Assembly (NCBI RefSeq): GCF_000472545.1
Contig: NZ_AWZV01000003.1
Span: forward strand, 340,933 to 404,932
DNA length: 64,000 nucleotides
Direction of reading: 5' to 3'
Source of the DNA: Burkholderia sp. WSM2232
Lineage (GTDB): Bacteria; Pseudomonadota; Gammaproteobacteria; Burkholderiales; Burkholderiaceae
Both the position numbers and the translations under genes were made by a program. Below are positions 46,500 through 55,329 of this stretch, piece after piece (the stretch's first letter is position 1; each line of letters begins with the position of its first letter). Under the pieces are notes generated by a model. The model saw nothing but the letters and a program-made list of their open reading frames with translations, did not search any database and was not told the origin of the DNA.

Positions 46500-47624
46500 G
46501 TGGCGGAACGTGAATCTGATCGCTTAGCGGCTATGAAACTAAACGACGTTGAAAAAGTAGTCAGGCGTTCGATGAAAAAGGTGGGACAGTACGCGTTCCA
46601 CCAGGTTCATGGCGCACAGGCAAAACGGGTCTTGCGGTTATTGCAGAAAAAGTACGGACCGCCCGATCCCGCCAATCTGAAGCTGGCCGATACCTACGCG
46701 CGCGATGTCTTCGGCAACGCGATTTACGCGCCCTGGTTGCGCGTTTATGCGGCGTTCAGCGGGACGTTCAAGGAGGGCTGGATTCCAGATAACTACTACG
46801 GTGGCGTGGTCGTGCCCAGCATGAAGGGCGGCTACGGGCGGATCTCGAATCTGAAGCCGATGTCACGCGTCATCTTCGGCTGTGACGCCTTTCCCGACAT
46901 AGCCTACTTCGCAAACGGTCTGTTTTTCACAGACCGTAATGTCGTGGTGCCCGAGCAGGAGCTCGAAAATGTGGTGTTTCGCGAGTGCGACAGGATCGTT
47001 TTCAAGCTCGACGGCTCAGCCCAAGGCAAAGGCATTCATTTCTTCGATCGCGCATCGTTCGACTGCGGTCAGATCAAATCACTCGGTAACGGCGTCATTC
47101 AGAAGTTCATCGTTCAGCATCCGCTGCTCAGCACGTTTGCCCCTAACTCCGTGGCCACCTTGCGCCTCACGACCACCGTGGACGACCTGGGCCACGCTTC
47201 CCTTCGCGCTGCGTTCCTGCGGCTCGGCAGAGCGCGTCATACGCACATCAGTGTGGATGACGAGGTTTGCGTGCCCGTGGACCTCATGACAGGCGAACTC
47301 GCCCGGCAAGGCATTCTGACCGATTGGGGCGCAACAGAGGAACATCCCGATTCAGGAGTACGGTTTGCCGGCCTGAAAATGCCCGCATTCGACGATTGCG
47401 TGGAAACCGTGCTGAACCTTCATCGCAAGGTTCCGTTTGCGCGCTGCATCGGGTGGGACGTGACCGTCGATATCGACGACAAGGTTCAGGTGATGGAGTG
47501 GAACGGCGAGCACAACGACGTTAAGTTCAGTGAGGCGACGCAAGGCCCATGTTTTTCCGACTTGAAGTGGGAGCTGCTGAATTCCGGTCCTTTACGACAG
47601 TATTCGGCAAGGAAGGTCGCGTGA
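46500..47624 (+). CDS. Sugar-transfer-associated ATP-grasp protein
   Basis: 374 aa if read from GTG 46500; ATG 46533 (MKLNDVEK) is an alternative, neither with a strong ribosome site. Domain ATPgrasp_ST: FKLDGSAQGKGIHFFDR (ATP-binding Lys and Gly loop), FIVQHPLLSTFAPNSVATLR, WDVTVDIDDKVQVMEWNGEH and the family end KFSEATQGPCFSDL. It probably ligates an amino acid or other carboxylate to a sugar. Second ATP-grasp enzyme of the cluster (the other is at 29.4 kb). It follows the initiating transferase by 40 bp and overlaps the next gene by 4 bp. Confidence 0.82.
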   Translation: MAERESDRLAAMKLNDVEKVVRRSMKKVGQYAFHQVHGAQAKRVLRLLQKKYGPPDPANLKLADTYARDVFGNAIYAPWLRVYAAFSGTFKEGWIPDNYYGGVVVPSMKGGYGRISNLKPMSRVIFGCDAFPDIAYFANGLFFTDRNVVVPEQELENVVFRECDRIVFKLDGSAQGKGIHFFDRASFDCGQIKSLGNGVIQKFIVQHPLLSTFAPNSVATLRLTTTVDDLGHASLRAAFLRLGRARHTHISVDDEVCVPVDLMTGELARQGILTDWGATEEHPDSGVRFAGLKMPAFDDCVETVLNLHRKVPFARCIGWDVTVDIDDKVQVMEWNGEHNDVKFSEATQGPCFSDLKWELLNSGPLRQYSARKVA

Positions 47625-47944
47625 GCGAACAACTCTGGTGCGTCCATATCGAAGGGCCTGACGACTTCCTCGCGGCGGAGTCGAAGGAGGCGGCCGAGCG
47701 TGAGGCATTGGCGATCAATGCATATATCGAGCAGTCGGGCGAAGGCCGCCGCGACGCGCCGGTGCGCGCCATCGCAATGGAGTGGCCGTTCACGCCGGAG
47801 AGTCACGCCCGCGCGCTGGAAAGCGACTGGGAGGATGTGCAGCGCATGCCACATCGCAAGCAACAACCGGCTTCCTCGCAGAATATCCTGACGAACATTG
47901 CACGGCGGGTGAAGGAGTTGATCGACGTGGCGCGCGGTGCCTGA
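47621..47944 (+). CDS. Small conserved-looking protein, unknown function
   Basis: 107 aa from GTG 47621, overlapping the ATP-grasp stop (GTGA) with AAGGAAGG at 47609-47616. Acidic N-terminal half (VSEQLWCVHIEGPDDFLAAE, then SKEAAEREALAINAYIEQS) and a basic C-terminal helix (NILTNIARRVKELIDV). No known domain was recognised. Strong coupling to the ATP-grasp gene suggests a partner or acceptor protein of that enzyme. Confidence 0.6.
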   Translation: MSEQLWCVHIEGPDDFLAAESKEAAEREALAINAYIEQSGEGRRDAPVRAIAMEWPFTPESHARALESDWEDVQRMPHRKQQPASSQNILTNIARRVKELIDVARGA

Positions 47945-47947
47945 TTG

Positions 47948-47988
47948 AACAGGCGACGCAGCGCCGCCGCTTCGCTGCGCCGCCTGTT
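47948..47988. terminator. Long hairpin between convergent genes
   Basis: AACAGGCGACGCAGCG pairs with CGCTGCGCCGCCTGTT around a 9-base loop, with one mismatch. It lies 3 bp after the small gene and 5 bp before the phasin stop. It is likely a bidirectional terminator, although no T-run is seen. Confidence 0.55.
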
Positions 47989-47993
47989 GCCGC

Positions 47994-48503
47994 TTAGTGC
48001 AGATCCGTCCGGGGGCTGGACGAAACCACGTTGCCCGAACTGTCCACGATCACGACAGGCTCTTTGCGGGGGGCAGGCGGCTGTTCAATCGCGAGCGGGC
48101 TCGTGATATTCGTGCGGGCAGTGGAAGCAATGCCGAACGACGCAGCGCTGTCGAGAAACGAGAACAGCGTGGAGAGATAGCCTTGCAAGCTGTCCTGCAC
48201 GACGTTTGTGAAATCATTGTGCATGTCTACCGCGATGTCCTCGACGTGTCCCCAATAGGCGCATGTCTTTTTTACTGCCGCGGGAACCTGCTGGAATTGC
48301 AAATCGAATATCTGGTCCATAGAGGTGGCCGAAAGCGCCGCATCGACGAGTGCCTGTTGCTCCGACAACGAGGTCTTCACCGTCTGCACGTTGAGTTCGA
48401 CAACTTTTTCAAGCCCGGCAACGGCTTTTGCGGCAAAATCGTAGGCGGCAATTGGATGGCTTTGCTGAGGAACATTCGGCTGGTTCAGGACGATTGCATT
48501 CAT
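47994..48503 (-). CDS. Phasin family protein
   Basis: 169 aa, helical phasin-type protein that coats polyhydroxyalkanoate granules. The phasin core is YDFAAKAVAGLEKVVELNVQ, TVKTSLSEQQALVDAALSAT and VPAAVKKTCAYWGHVEDIAV (~20-110). A C-terminal ~40-residue tail is Pro/Ser-rich (SPLAIEQPPAPRKEPVVIVD). Start ATG 48503 has GGAG seven bases upstream. Its neighbours give no direct PHA link. Phasins of this type are frequent in Burkholderia. Confidence 0.88.
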   Translation of the reverse strand: MNAIVLNQPNVPQQSHPIAAYDFAAKAVAGLEKVVELNVQTVKTSLSEQQALVDAALSATSMDQIFDLQFQQVPAAVKKTCAYWGHVEDIAVDMHNDFTNVVQDSLQGYLSTLFSFLDSAASFGIASTARTNITSPLAIEQPPAPRKEPVVIVDSSGNVVSSSPRTDLH

Positions 48504-48693
48504 GAGGTGCTCCGTTTCAATGCGAGTGGAAGGGAATCCGCGACAACAGGCATTGGTTTAGCAACGCCTATTCCTCCTCTCGAGCGAGCCGGATAGTGGC
48601 GAAACGAAGCCGGCGGGAGCATGGTTTGCTGCCGCGGCAGGAGCGATGACGATTTCGCGGTGCTTTCGTTTGTCGAGGAGTAGAACGTCTGCC

Positions 48694-49080
48694 ATGACCC
48701 AACCCGATCTCTCGGATATTTACCGGGGCTACATTGCGTGCCTGAACAGACAGGACTGGCAGAAGTTGCCGCAATTCGTGCATGACGACGTGTACTACAA
48801 CGACCAGCGCATCGGTTATTCAGGCTACCGCGCCATGCTCGAGAGAGACTTCCGCGAGATTCCAGATCTTCATTTCGACATTGAGCTGCTGCTCGCCGAC
48901 CCGGCGTACGTCGCGGCGCGGTTGCGCTTTAATTGCTCGCCGAAAGGGAGATTTCTCGGCCTCGATGTCAACGGCAGAACAGTGAGCTTTACCGAAAACG
49001 TGTTCTACGAATTTCGCGGCGAGCGAATCGGCCAGGTGTGGTCGATTATCGACAAAGCGGCTATCGAAGCGCAATTGTAG
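48694..49080 (+). CDS. SnoaL-like / NTF2-fold protein (ester cyclase family)
   Basis: 128 aa from ATG 48694; GAGGAG lies ~14 bases upstream. It has the SnoaL cyclase shape: IYRGYIACLNRQDWQKLPQF, VHDDVYYNDQRIGYSGYRAM, EIPDLHFDIELLLADPAYVA, and FTENVFYEFRGERIGQVWSI. Members bind small molecules, and some are polyketide cyclases or hydratases. There is no partner gene pointing to a substrate. Confidence 0.8.
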   Translation: MTQPDLSDIYRGYIACLNRQDWQKLPQFVHDDVYYNDQRIGYSGYRAMLERDFREIPDLHFDIELLLADPAYVAARLRFNCSPKGRFLGLDVNGRTVSFTENVFYEFRGERIGQVWSIIDKAAIEAQL

Positions 49081-49103
49081 CCGCGAGGCGGGCTGCGGTC
49101 CTT

Positions 49104-50564
49104 TCAGGGAATGCTGCCCACCGAGGTTTCTGTCACGCCGCTGCCGAGCGCCTGAAACAAGGCGGCCGTGTCGGACAAGCGGTTTGCCTGTGCGCGAGTG
49201 CGATCGAGCGTCGTCTGCAAAGACTGACGTTCGGCTTCCAGAAGCGCGAACTGACTGATGCCGCCCGCCGCATACCGCTTAGTCGCTACGTTCAGGCTCG
49301 CTTGCGCTTCCTGTGCGGCCTCGGTGCGAGCCTGAAGTTCGCGTGCGTCGTTTTCCACGGCGCTCAGCGAGTCGGCCACCTGTTGCAGTGCCTGCAGCAC
49401 GATTTGCCGATAGTTCGCAAACGCGCCCGCATAGGCGGCCTCGGCTGCGCGCTTCTTCGCATGCAGTTCTCCGCCGTGAAAGATTGGCTGCGTGAGATTC
49501 AGGCCGATATTCCAGATGTTCAGGCCATTCACGATGTCGCCGACACGTGTGCGCTGCGAGCCGATTCCTGCCGACAGTGCAAATTGCGGATACAGGTTGG
49601 CGGTTGCGACCCCAACGTTCGCGCTCGCTTCGTGCAGCAATGCCTCGGCCGCCATGATGTCGGGCCTTGCACGCGCCAGTGTAGAAGGCAAAGTAACGGG
49701 AACATCCAGAGGCAAGTGCAGCGCATCGAACGTGAGGTTCTCGAAGTCCGCCTGCGACGGTGCCCGCCCGAGCAGAATGGCGAGTTGGTGATCGGCAGCC
49801 GAGAGCTGTGTTGCAAGCGTCGGCAGTAATGCGCGCGTCTGAGCAAGCAGCGTACGCTGGCTGCGTACATCGAGTTGCGAAACGCCGCCGGCAGCGAAGC
49901 GCGCCTCGATGATCGAGAGCTGCTGTGCCTGTGCGTCGGCGAGGCGCTGCGTCAGTGCTATCTGCTGTTGCAATGACGCGCGCCGCACCGCAGTGGACAC
50001 AATATTGCCTGCAATGCTCAGGCGCGCGGCATCCAGTTCGTATGACTCGTAATCGACCTGGGCCATGCTTGCCTCGAGCGCACGCCGATTGCCGCCGAAA
50101 ATGTCGAACGCGTATGAAACACTGACCGACGCGCCGAACAACGAAAACGGTCCAGCACTCTGCACATGTGGAATGCCGAACGCGGCCGGATCCACTTTTT
50201 GCCGTGCGCCGGACAGTGTCGCGTCGATACTCGGGAACTGGGTCGTGCCCGCGAGTGCTGTGTAATTCTCACGCGCCTGAATCAGTCGTGCGCGCGCATG
50301 CGCGAGCGTGGGGTTTTGATGCAACGCTTCATCCACAAGACGGTTGAGTGCATCGGACTGGAATTCGCGCCACCACATGGGCATGACGCCGCGCGCCGTG
50401 TTGAACGTCTGCGAGGAGCCGCTTGGGCCGTCGGAGGAGACCGTACGTTCGGGGAGCGCGTGCGGTGTATAGGTTTGTGTGTCTGGCGCGGCCGGGGCGT
50501 TGAAGTCGGGTCCTACTGCGCAGCCGCTCAAAGCGATTGCGCACACAACAAGAAGTGCTTTCAT
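49104..50564 (-). CDS. NodT-family outer-membrane efflux lipoprotein (TolC-like)
   Basis: 486 aa from ATG 50564: MKALLVVCAIALSGC is a lipoprotein signal (lipobox LSGC). It has the two repeats of OEP helices of the TolC fold: LVDEALHQNPTLAHARARLI and ALLHEASANVGVATANLYPQ, with WRNYxx-like loops such as FSLFGASVSVSYAFDIFGGN. It provides the outer-membrane channel for the adjacent ABC exporter. The gene lies 10 bp downstream of the permease stop, so one operon is likely. Long upstream readings in the same frame have no signal and were discarded. Confidence 0.92.
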   Translation of the reverse strand: MKALLVVCAIALSGCAVGPDFNAPAAPDTQTYTPHALPERTVSSDGPSGSSQTFNTARGVMPMWWREFQSDALNRLVDEALHQNPTLAHARARLIQARENYTALAGTTQFPSIDATLSGARQKVDPAAFGIPHVQSAGPFSLFGASVSVSYAFDIFGGNRRALEASMAQVDYESYELDAARLSIAGNIVSTAVRRASLQQQIALTQRLADAQAQQLSIIEARFAAGGVSQLDVRSQRTLLAQTRALLPTLATQLSAADHQLAILLGRAPSQADFENLTFDALHLPLDVPVTLPSTLARARPDIMAAEALLHEASANVGVATANLYPQFALSAGIGSQRTRVGDIVNGLNIWNIGLNLTQPIFHGGELHAKKRAAEAAYAGAFANYRQIVLQALQQVADSLSAVENDARELQARTEAAQEAQASLNVATKRYAAGGISQFALLEAERQSLQTTLDRTRAQANRLSDTAALFQALGSGVTETSVGSIP

Positions 50565-50574
50565 CAAAGTCTTC

Positions 50575-51717
50575 CTAGTCGAGTGTGCGCCGGTAGAAGC
50601 GCAGTGCAATCGCCATGACGACGGCAGTGAAAAGCGCGAGAGGCCATACCGACGGCCATAGGTCCGCCCAGCCGTCGCCCTTGAGCACAATTCCGCGGAT
50701 GAGCCGGTTGAAATAGGTCAATGGCAACAGGTTGCCGATGAATTGCGCCCATTGCGGCATGCCGGCGAATGGAAACATGAAACCCGACAGGAGGATATTC
50801 GGCAGGAAATAGAACACAGTAAGCTGCATGGCCTGCAACTGGTTCTGCGCGAGCGACGACAACGTAATGCCCACCGTGAGATTCGCGGCAATGAAGAGCA
50901 GGGCGGCCAGATAGATTGCGACGGGGCTGCCCACAAAAGGCACATGAAACACGAAACGTGTCGCAATCAGAATGATGGTCGCCTGAATCAGCCCGATCGC
51001 CACATAGGGTACGATCTTGCCGGTCATCACCTCCACGGGTAGAACCGGCGTAGCGAGCAGGTTTTCCATCGTGCCGCGTTCCCGCTCGCGCGTGACGGCG
51101 AGGCCTGTCATCATCACGAGCGTCATGGTCAGAATGACGCCCATGAGTCCGGGAACCACGTTGTACTGCGTTATCCCTTCCGGGTTGTACAGGTTGTGAA
51201 CCTGCACGCCAAACGCGCTCTGCCCGCCGTTCAGGTGCGCGAGCGGCCCCTTGATGTCCTTATCCGCAACAGGTTGCACGAGATTGGGCAGCGCGGCGAC
51301 GGCTGTGTGGGTCGCGGTCGGGTCGGTTGCGTCTGCTTCGACTAGCAGTGAAGGATGTTCGCCGCGCAGCAGCTTCCTCGAAAAATCGACGGGTATGGTC
51401 ATCACGAACTGCACGCGGCCTTGCGCGAGCGCGCGGTGGCCCGCCTCTTCGTCAGGCAGAGTCTCGACGATGTCGAAATACGCGGAGTTGGTCATTGCCG
51501 CAATGAAACTGCGCGAAAACTGGCTCTGATCGTGAACGATGACGGCGGTGGGCAGATGCTTCGGGTCGGTATTGATGGCGAAACCGAACAGCGCAAGCTG
51601 AACGATGGGCACGCCGACGATCATTGCGAACGTCACGCGGTCGCGCCGCAATTGAAGAAATTCCTTCAGGACTACGCTCCACCAGCGCGTCAACGAAAAA
51701 GCGGACACCGCGCTCAC
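50575..51717 (-). CDS. ABC-2 type exporter permease
   Basis: 380 aa from GTG 51717, which overlaps the ATPase stop (GTGA on the minus strand). N-terminal helix VTFAMIVGVPIVQLALFGFA, a large periplasmic domain, then five helices (GVILTMTLVMMTGLAVTRER onward) with the ABC-2 loop ERERGTMENLLATPVLPVEV. This is the YbhR/YbhS type for drugs or other hydrophobic substrates. One permease gene implies a homodimer. Part of the TetR-controlled HlyD-ATPase-permease-OMP operon. Confidence 0.92.
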   Translation of the reverse strand: MSAVSAFSLTRWWSVVLKEFLQLRRDRVTFAMIVGVPIVQLALFGFAINTDPKHLPTAVIVHDQSQFSRSFIAAMTNSAYFDIVETLPDEEAGHRALAQGRVQFVMTIPVDFSRKLLRGEHPSLLVEADATDPTATHTAVAALPNLVQPVADKDIKGPLAHLNGGQSAFGVQVHNLYNPEGITQYNVVPGLMGVILTMTLVMMTGLAVTRERERGTMENLLATPVLPVEVMTGKIVPYVAIGLIQATIILIATRFVFHVPFVGSPVAIYLAALLFIAANLTVGITLSSLAQNQLQAMQLTVFYFLPNILLSGFMFPFAGMPQWAQFIGNLLPLTYFNRLIRGIVLKGDGWADLWPSVWPLALFTAVVMAIALRFYRRTLD

Positions 51718-52658
51718 GATCGCGCTCCAAAGTTGTCTTGCGAATGACTCATCAGATAGATGAACACGTCTTCGAGTCCGGTGTCTATCGGCTCCATGCG
51801 CAGCTTCGTGCCGGCGGTCGCTTGCCTGAGCGCGCGCTCCAATGCAGCGTGGTCGCGACCGCTCGCGTGCAGCGCGGCGCCGAATACGACGGTCTGATCG
51901 ACGCCGGGCGTGGCACGCAGCTTCTCGGACAGTTCGCTCAGATGCTCGCCCTGAATAGACCACGTAGCGAGGTCCTGCGAGTCGATCACTTCTTTTGACG
52001 TGCCTTGCGCAAGCAGTTTTCCATAAGCGATATAGCCGAGCTTGTGGCAGCGCTCGGCTTCATCCATGTAATGCGTGCTGACGAGAACGGAAATGCCGCG
52101 CGCGGCGAGCCGATGCAGTTCCTCCCAGAAGTCGCGCCGCGCGGTAGGGTCGACGCCCGCGGTGGGTTCGTCGAGCAGCAATAGTTTGGGTTCGTGCAGC
52201 ATGCATGCCGCGAGTGCGAGACGTTGTTTCCAGCCGCCGGACAGCGAGCCGGTGAGCTGGTTCGCGCGGCTTTGCAGTCCGAGCGCTTCGAGTGATTTGT
52301 CGACCACTTCCCGGCGATTGCGCATCTGGTAGACGCGCGCGACGAAGTCGAGGTTCTCGCGAATGGTCAGATCTTCCCAGTACGAAAAGCGCTGCGTCAT
52401 ATAGCCCACATTGCGCTTGATCTGCGCACTTTCGCGGCGAATGTCGTAGCCGAGGCAGGTGCCGGTGCCGGAGTCTGGCGTGAGCAGTCCGCACATCAAA
52501 CGGATAGAAGTCGTCTTGCCGCTGCCGTTGGGCCCGAGGAAGCCAAATATTTCGCCGCGTGCCACCTGCAATGAAACGTCGTTGACCACATGTTTGTCGC
52601 CGAAATGCTTGTTCAGGCCGTGCACGTCGATGACATACCCGGGAGCATTGGCGCTCAT
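51714..52658 (-). CDS. ABC exporter ATPase
   Basis: 314 aa from ATG 52658, overlapping the HlyD stop (ATGA). Walker A FGFLGPNGSGKTTSIRLMCG, Q-loop MTQRFSY, signature LSGGWKQRLALAACML, Walker B LLLLDEPTAGVD, H-loop STHYMDEAERC. YbhF-like single-NBD protein. The C-terminal ~80 residues (DLATWSIQGEHLSELSEKLR to IYLMSHSQDNF) are the DUF4162-type extension. It powers the adjacent permease. Confidence 0.95.
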   Translation of the reverse strand: MSANAPGYVIDVHGLNKHFGDKHVVNDVSLQVARGEIFGFLGPNGSGKTTSIRLMCGLLTPDSGTGTCLGYDIRRESAQIKRNVGYMTQRFSYWEDLTIRENLDFVARVYQMRNRREVVDKSLEALGLQSRANQLTGSLSGGWKQRLALAACMLHEPKLLLLDEPTAGVDPTARRDFWEELHRLAARGISVLVSTHYMDEAERCHKLGYIAYGKLLAQGTSKEVIDSQDLATWSIQGEHLSELSEKLRATPGVDQTVVFGAALHASGRDHAALERALRQATAGTKLRMEPIDTGLEDVFIYLMSHSQDNFGARS

Positions 52659-53623
52659 TTGAGTGCCACCGCTACCGGCTGCCCCGGATGAAGACTGGTT
52701 GCGTCCGCAACGGAGGTGTGGGCCTCGATCATGAACACGAGCTTGGCACGGCTCTCGTTGCTGTAGATCACCGGCGGCGTGTACTCCGCTTTGCTCGACA
52801 CGTAGGTGATTTTCGCGGGCAAATCCGCTGTGCATCCGTCGCAGTGGATAGACACCGCGCGGCCGGGCGAGAGTGCGCCGACCAGGGTCTCCGGCACGAA
52901 AAAGCGCACCTTGATGTTTTGCGGCGGCAGCATCTGCACCACCGGGTTGCCCGCCGGCACCCATTCGCCGTTCCTATAAAGCGTGTCGTAGACGAGCCCG
53001 TCGGCTGGCGCCACTACCCGCTTCTGATCCAGCTTCCACCTGGCCTGCGTGACAACGGCTTCGGCCGCGGCGACCTGCGCCTGCTGCGCGGTGATCTGCT
53101 GCGCGCGCCCGGGCAACCGCGCCACTGCCACCTGGTTCGTGAGTTCACGAACTTGTGCCGAAGCGGCATCCGCATTCGCTCGCGAATCGTCAAGCTGTGC
53201 TTTCGAAATGCCGCCTGCGTTGTACTGCGCTTCGTCGCGCGTGAGTTCAAGCGCCGCCTTGCGGGCGTTTGCCGTGGCCTGTGCCAGCTGCGCGCGGTTG
53301 ACGTCGACTTCGGGCGCGCGCTTGCCGGTCTGAATGTCGGCGAGTTGCGAGCGGGCCGCCGCAAGCTGCTGCTGTGCCTGTTGCAGTGCAGCGGCTTCGT
53401 TGACGGATTCCAGCGCGAAGAGTGGCGAGTCTGCCTTGATGGTTTGCCCGCGCGCGACCTGTAACTGCACTAGCTTGCCGGCTTGCGACGATGCGAGATA
53501 GACGAATTCGCCTTCCACATAACCCTGGTATGCATTTTCTTCGCGATGCGAGCATGCTGTGAGCAACGCACTGGCAAGCAGGGCGCAAGTCGGCCGCCTG
53601 ATCCGGATGACGAGGTGCTTCAT
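52655..53623 (-). CDS. HlyD-type membrane fusion lipoprotein (YbhG-like)
   Basis: 322 aa. Signal with lipobox LTAC (Cys near 24), barrel-sandwich piece GEFVYLASSQAGKLVQLQVA, a long alpha-hairpin (~70-190, AALQQAQQQLAAARSQLADI, then TNQVAVARLPGRAQQITAQQ), then lipoyl and beta-barrel parts (DGLVYDTLYRNGEWVPAGNP, and KVRFFVPETLVGALSPGRAV). It links the inner-membrane ABC exporter with the NodT-type channel. First gene of the minus-strand operon, divergent from the TetR regulator. Confidence 0.93.
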   Translation of the reverse strand: MKHLVIRIRRPTCALLASALLTACSHREENAYQGYVEGEFVYLASSQAGKLVQLQVARGQTIKADSPLFALESVNEAAALQQAQQQLAAARSQLADIQTGKRAPEVDVNRAQLAQATANARKAALELTRDEAQYNAGGISKAQLDDSRANADAASAQVRELTNQVAVARLPGRAQQITAQQAQVAAAEAVVTQARWKLDQKRVVAPADGLVYDTLYRNGEWVPAGNPVVQMLPPQNIKVRFFVPETLVGALSPGRAVSIHCDGCTADLPAKITYVSSKAEYTPPVIYSNESRAKLVFMIEAHTSVADATSLHPGQPVAVALK

Positions 53624-53671
53624 GGGTGATGCCCGCGCAGATGAAGTACAATGAATATAGGTGAATTGAAA

Positions 53672-53683
53672 TTTGAATTCAAA
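53672..53683. promoter_or_regulatory. TetR-type palindromic operator
   Basis: TTTGAATTCAAA, perfect 12-bp palindrome set in the AT-rich divergent promoter between the exporter operon (start 53623) and the TetR gene (start 53709). It could control both directions. Confidence 0.6.
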
Positions 53684-53708
53684 CTATTTTTTCGGGCTTG
53701 CCCTTGCC

Positions 53709-54521
53709 ATGCCGACGAAACGAGCCACCATCGCTGCGAAAATGACGGACAGGAGCGCGGAAGTTAGAACCGCCAGAAAGCCCGTGGCGGCCTCGGCACG
53801 CGCGACCCGTACAGAACAGGCGAAACAGGCGAAAGAGCCGAAACCGCGCGGGCGAGCACAGGAGTCAGTGCGTGTGAAGCGCGCGAGCCGGCCCGATGGT
53901 GCGGCAACGCGCCAGCATCTGCTGGACACTGCAGGACAGGTATTCGCCGCGCGCGGTTTCGCCGATGCCACCAGCAAGGAAATATGCGAGCGTGCGGGCA
54001 CGCCTATGGCGTCGGTGAACTATCACTTCGGCAGCAGGGAGGCGCTTTACGAGGCGGCGCTCGTCGAGGCGCACCGTCAGGTGGTGAGCCTCGACGAATT
54101 GTCCGCGCTGACGGAGGCGCCTGGCGACGCGCGGGACAAACTGCGCGCGGTCATCTCGCGATTCGTGGGTCTTTCTACCAGCACCAGCGCGCCGTGGGGA
54201 TTCATGTTGATGCTGCGCGAAGTGTTGTCGCCGTCACCGGCCATGCCCGCGCTCATAGAAAAGGCGGTGCGTCCCAAGGCCACCGTATTGCTCGGACTCG
54301 TTGGAGAAGTGCTGCAGTTAAATCCGCACGAGCCAGCGGTGCAGCGAGCGCTGATGTTCAGCGTGCTGCCATGCATCGCACTAATGATCGCGCCGCGCCA
54401 GGTGCAGGCGGCTTTGCTGCCCGCTGTTGCAAAAGACCGGGCAGCGCTCGTGGAGGACTTCACGCGCTTCGTGATGGCGGGGCTCGATGCAGTTGCCGCC
54501 GCACATAAGGTGCGCAAATAG
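53709..54521 (+). CDS. TetR-family regulator of the ABC exporter (CerR-like)
   Basis: 270 aa from ATG 53709; a TTG at 53673 in the same frame lies inside the operator and is rejected. Long basic N-terminal arm (~1-60), then the TetR HTH at ~70-118 (LLDTAGQVFAARGFADATSK, EICERAGTPMASVNYHFGSR). The C-terminal domain (~120-265) resembles the CerR/DUF1956 group seen with YbhGFSR exporters. It probably represses the divergent operon until drug is sensed. Confidence 0.9.
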   Translation: MPTKRATIAAKMTDRSAEVRTARKPVAASARATRTEQAKQAKEPKPRGRAQESVRVKRASRPDGAATRQHLLDTAGQVFAARGFADATSKEICERAGTPMASVNYHFGSREALYEAALVEAHRQVVSLDELSALTEAPGDARDKLRAVISRFVGLSTSTSAPWGFMLMLREVLSPSPAMPALIEKAVRPKATVLLGLVGEVLQLNPHEPAVQRALMFSVLPCIALMIAPRQVQAALLPAVAKDRAALVEDFTRFVMAGLDAVAAAHKVRK

Positions 54522-54523
54522 TG

Positions 54524-55312
54524 CTATTGATCGAAGACGATCCCGCGCCTGCGCAACTCGCGAATGCCGCTTTGCAGATGTGCCCGCGCGCTTTCTTTGT
54601 CGGCGGCGCGCATCTGTTCATAGGTACGCTGCGCTACCTCATGCGGCACGGCCTTTAACGCTTGATTGCTGCTCATTGCCTTGAGTTGCACCTGCGCGGC
54701 GCGCTCCAGGTAATACAGATCGTCCCATGCTTCTGCAATGCTTCCGCCCATTACCATCACGCCGTGATTCTTGAGGAACACGATGTCCGCGTCGCCGGTC
54801 GCGGCGGCAATGCGATCCCCTTCTGAATCGTCCAGCGCGAGGCCGTTGTAATGTTCGTCGACGGCAGTGCGGCCGTAGAACTTCAGTGCCGTTTGCCCAA
54901 GCCACAACAACGGTGGGCCTTCGAGCAGACATAACGCAGTGGCATTCGGCATGTGCGTATGAAAAGCGGCCTTCACGCGAGGCTTTAGCCGATGCAAGCG
55001 CGCGTGGATAAAAAACGCCGTTGCTTCGGGCTTGCCTTCGCCCGCCACGACATGTCCGTCGAAATCGCAGATCAGAAGTCGCGATGCGGTGATCTCGGAG
55101 AACGCATAGCCATACGGATTGACGAAAAACAGGTTGTCGTGTCCCGGCACCAAGGCTGAGAAATGATTACAGATCCCTTCTTCAAGACCATATTGCGCCG
55201 CCAGTTGAAAGCACGCCGCGAGTTCTATGCGCGCCTCGTTGACGGCGTCGGAGTCGAGTCGCAATGTCGGGGACGATGAGGACCAGCCAGTAGCAGAAAG
55301 TGTATGCGCCAT
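54524..55312 (-). CDS. Class II aldolase/adducin family protein
   Basis: 262 aa from ATG 55312 with AGGA nine bases upstream. Zinc aldolase fold of the fuculose-phosphate aldolase type: LEEGICNHFSALVPGHDNLF, AAFHTHMPNATALCLLEG (His pair), FLKNHGVMVMGGSIAEAWDD (third His). Members lacking sugar-phosphate specificity often act on hydroxy- or ketoacids. It lies 17 bp downstream of a haloacid dehalogenase gene on the same strand, so a joint pathway is likely; the substrate is unknown. It converges with the TetR gene, ends 2 bp apart. Confidence 0.85.
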   Translation of the reverse strand: MAHTLSATGWSSSSPTLRLDSDAVNEARIELAACFQLAAQYGLEEGICNHFSALVPGHDNLFFVNPYGYAFSEITASRLLICDFDGHVVAGEGKPEATAFFIHARLHRLKPRVKAAFHTHMPNATALCLLEGPPLLWLGQTALKFYGRTAVDEHYNGLALDDSEGDRIAAATGDADIVFLKNHGVMVMGGSIAEAWDDLYYLERAAQVQLKAMSSNQALKAVPHEVAQRTYEQMRAADKESARAHLQSGIRELRRRGIVFDQ

Positions 55313-55329
55313 ATAGTCGTTCCTGAGAG

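Noticed and set aside
53673..53708. TTG start giving the TetR protein 12 more residues
   Set aside because: It lies inside the palindromic operator and has no ribosome site; ATG 53709 fits better.
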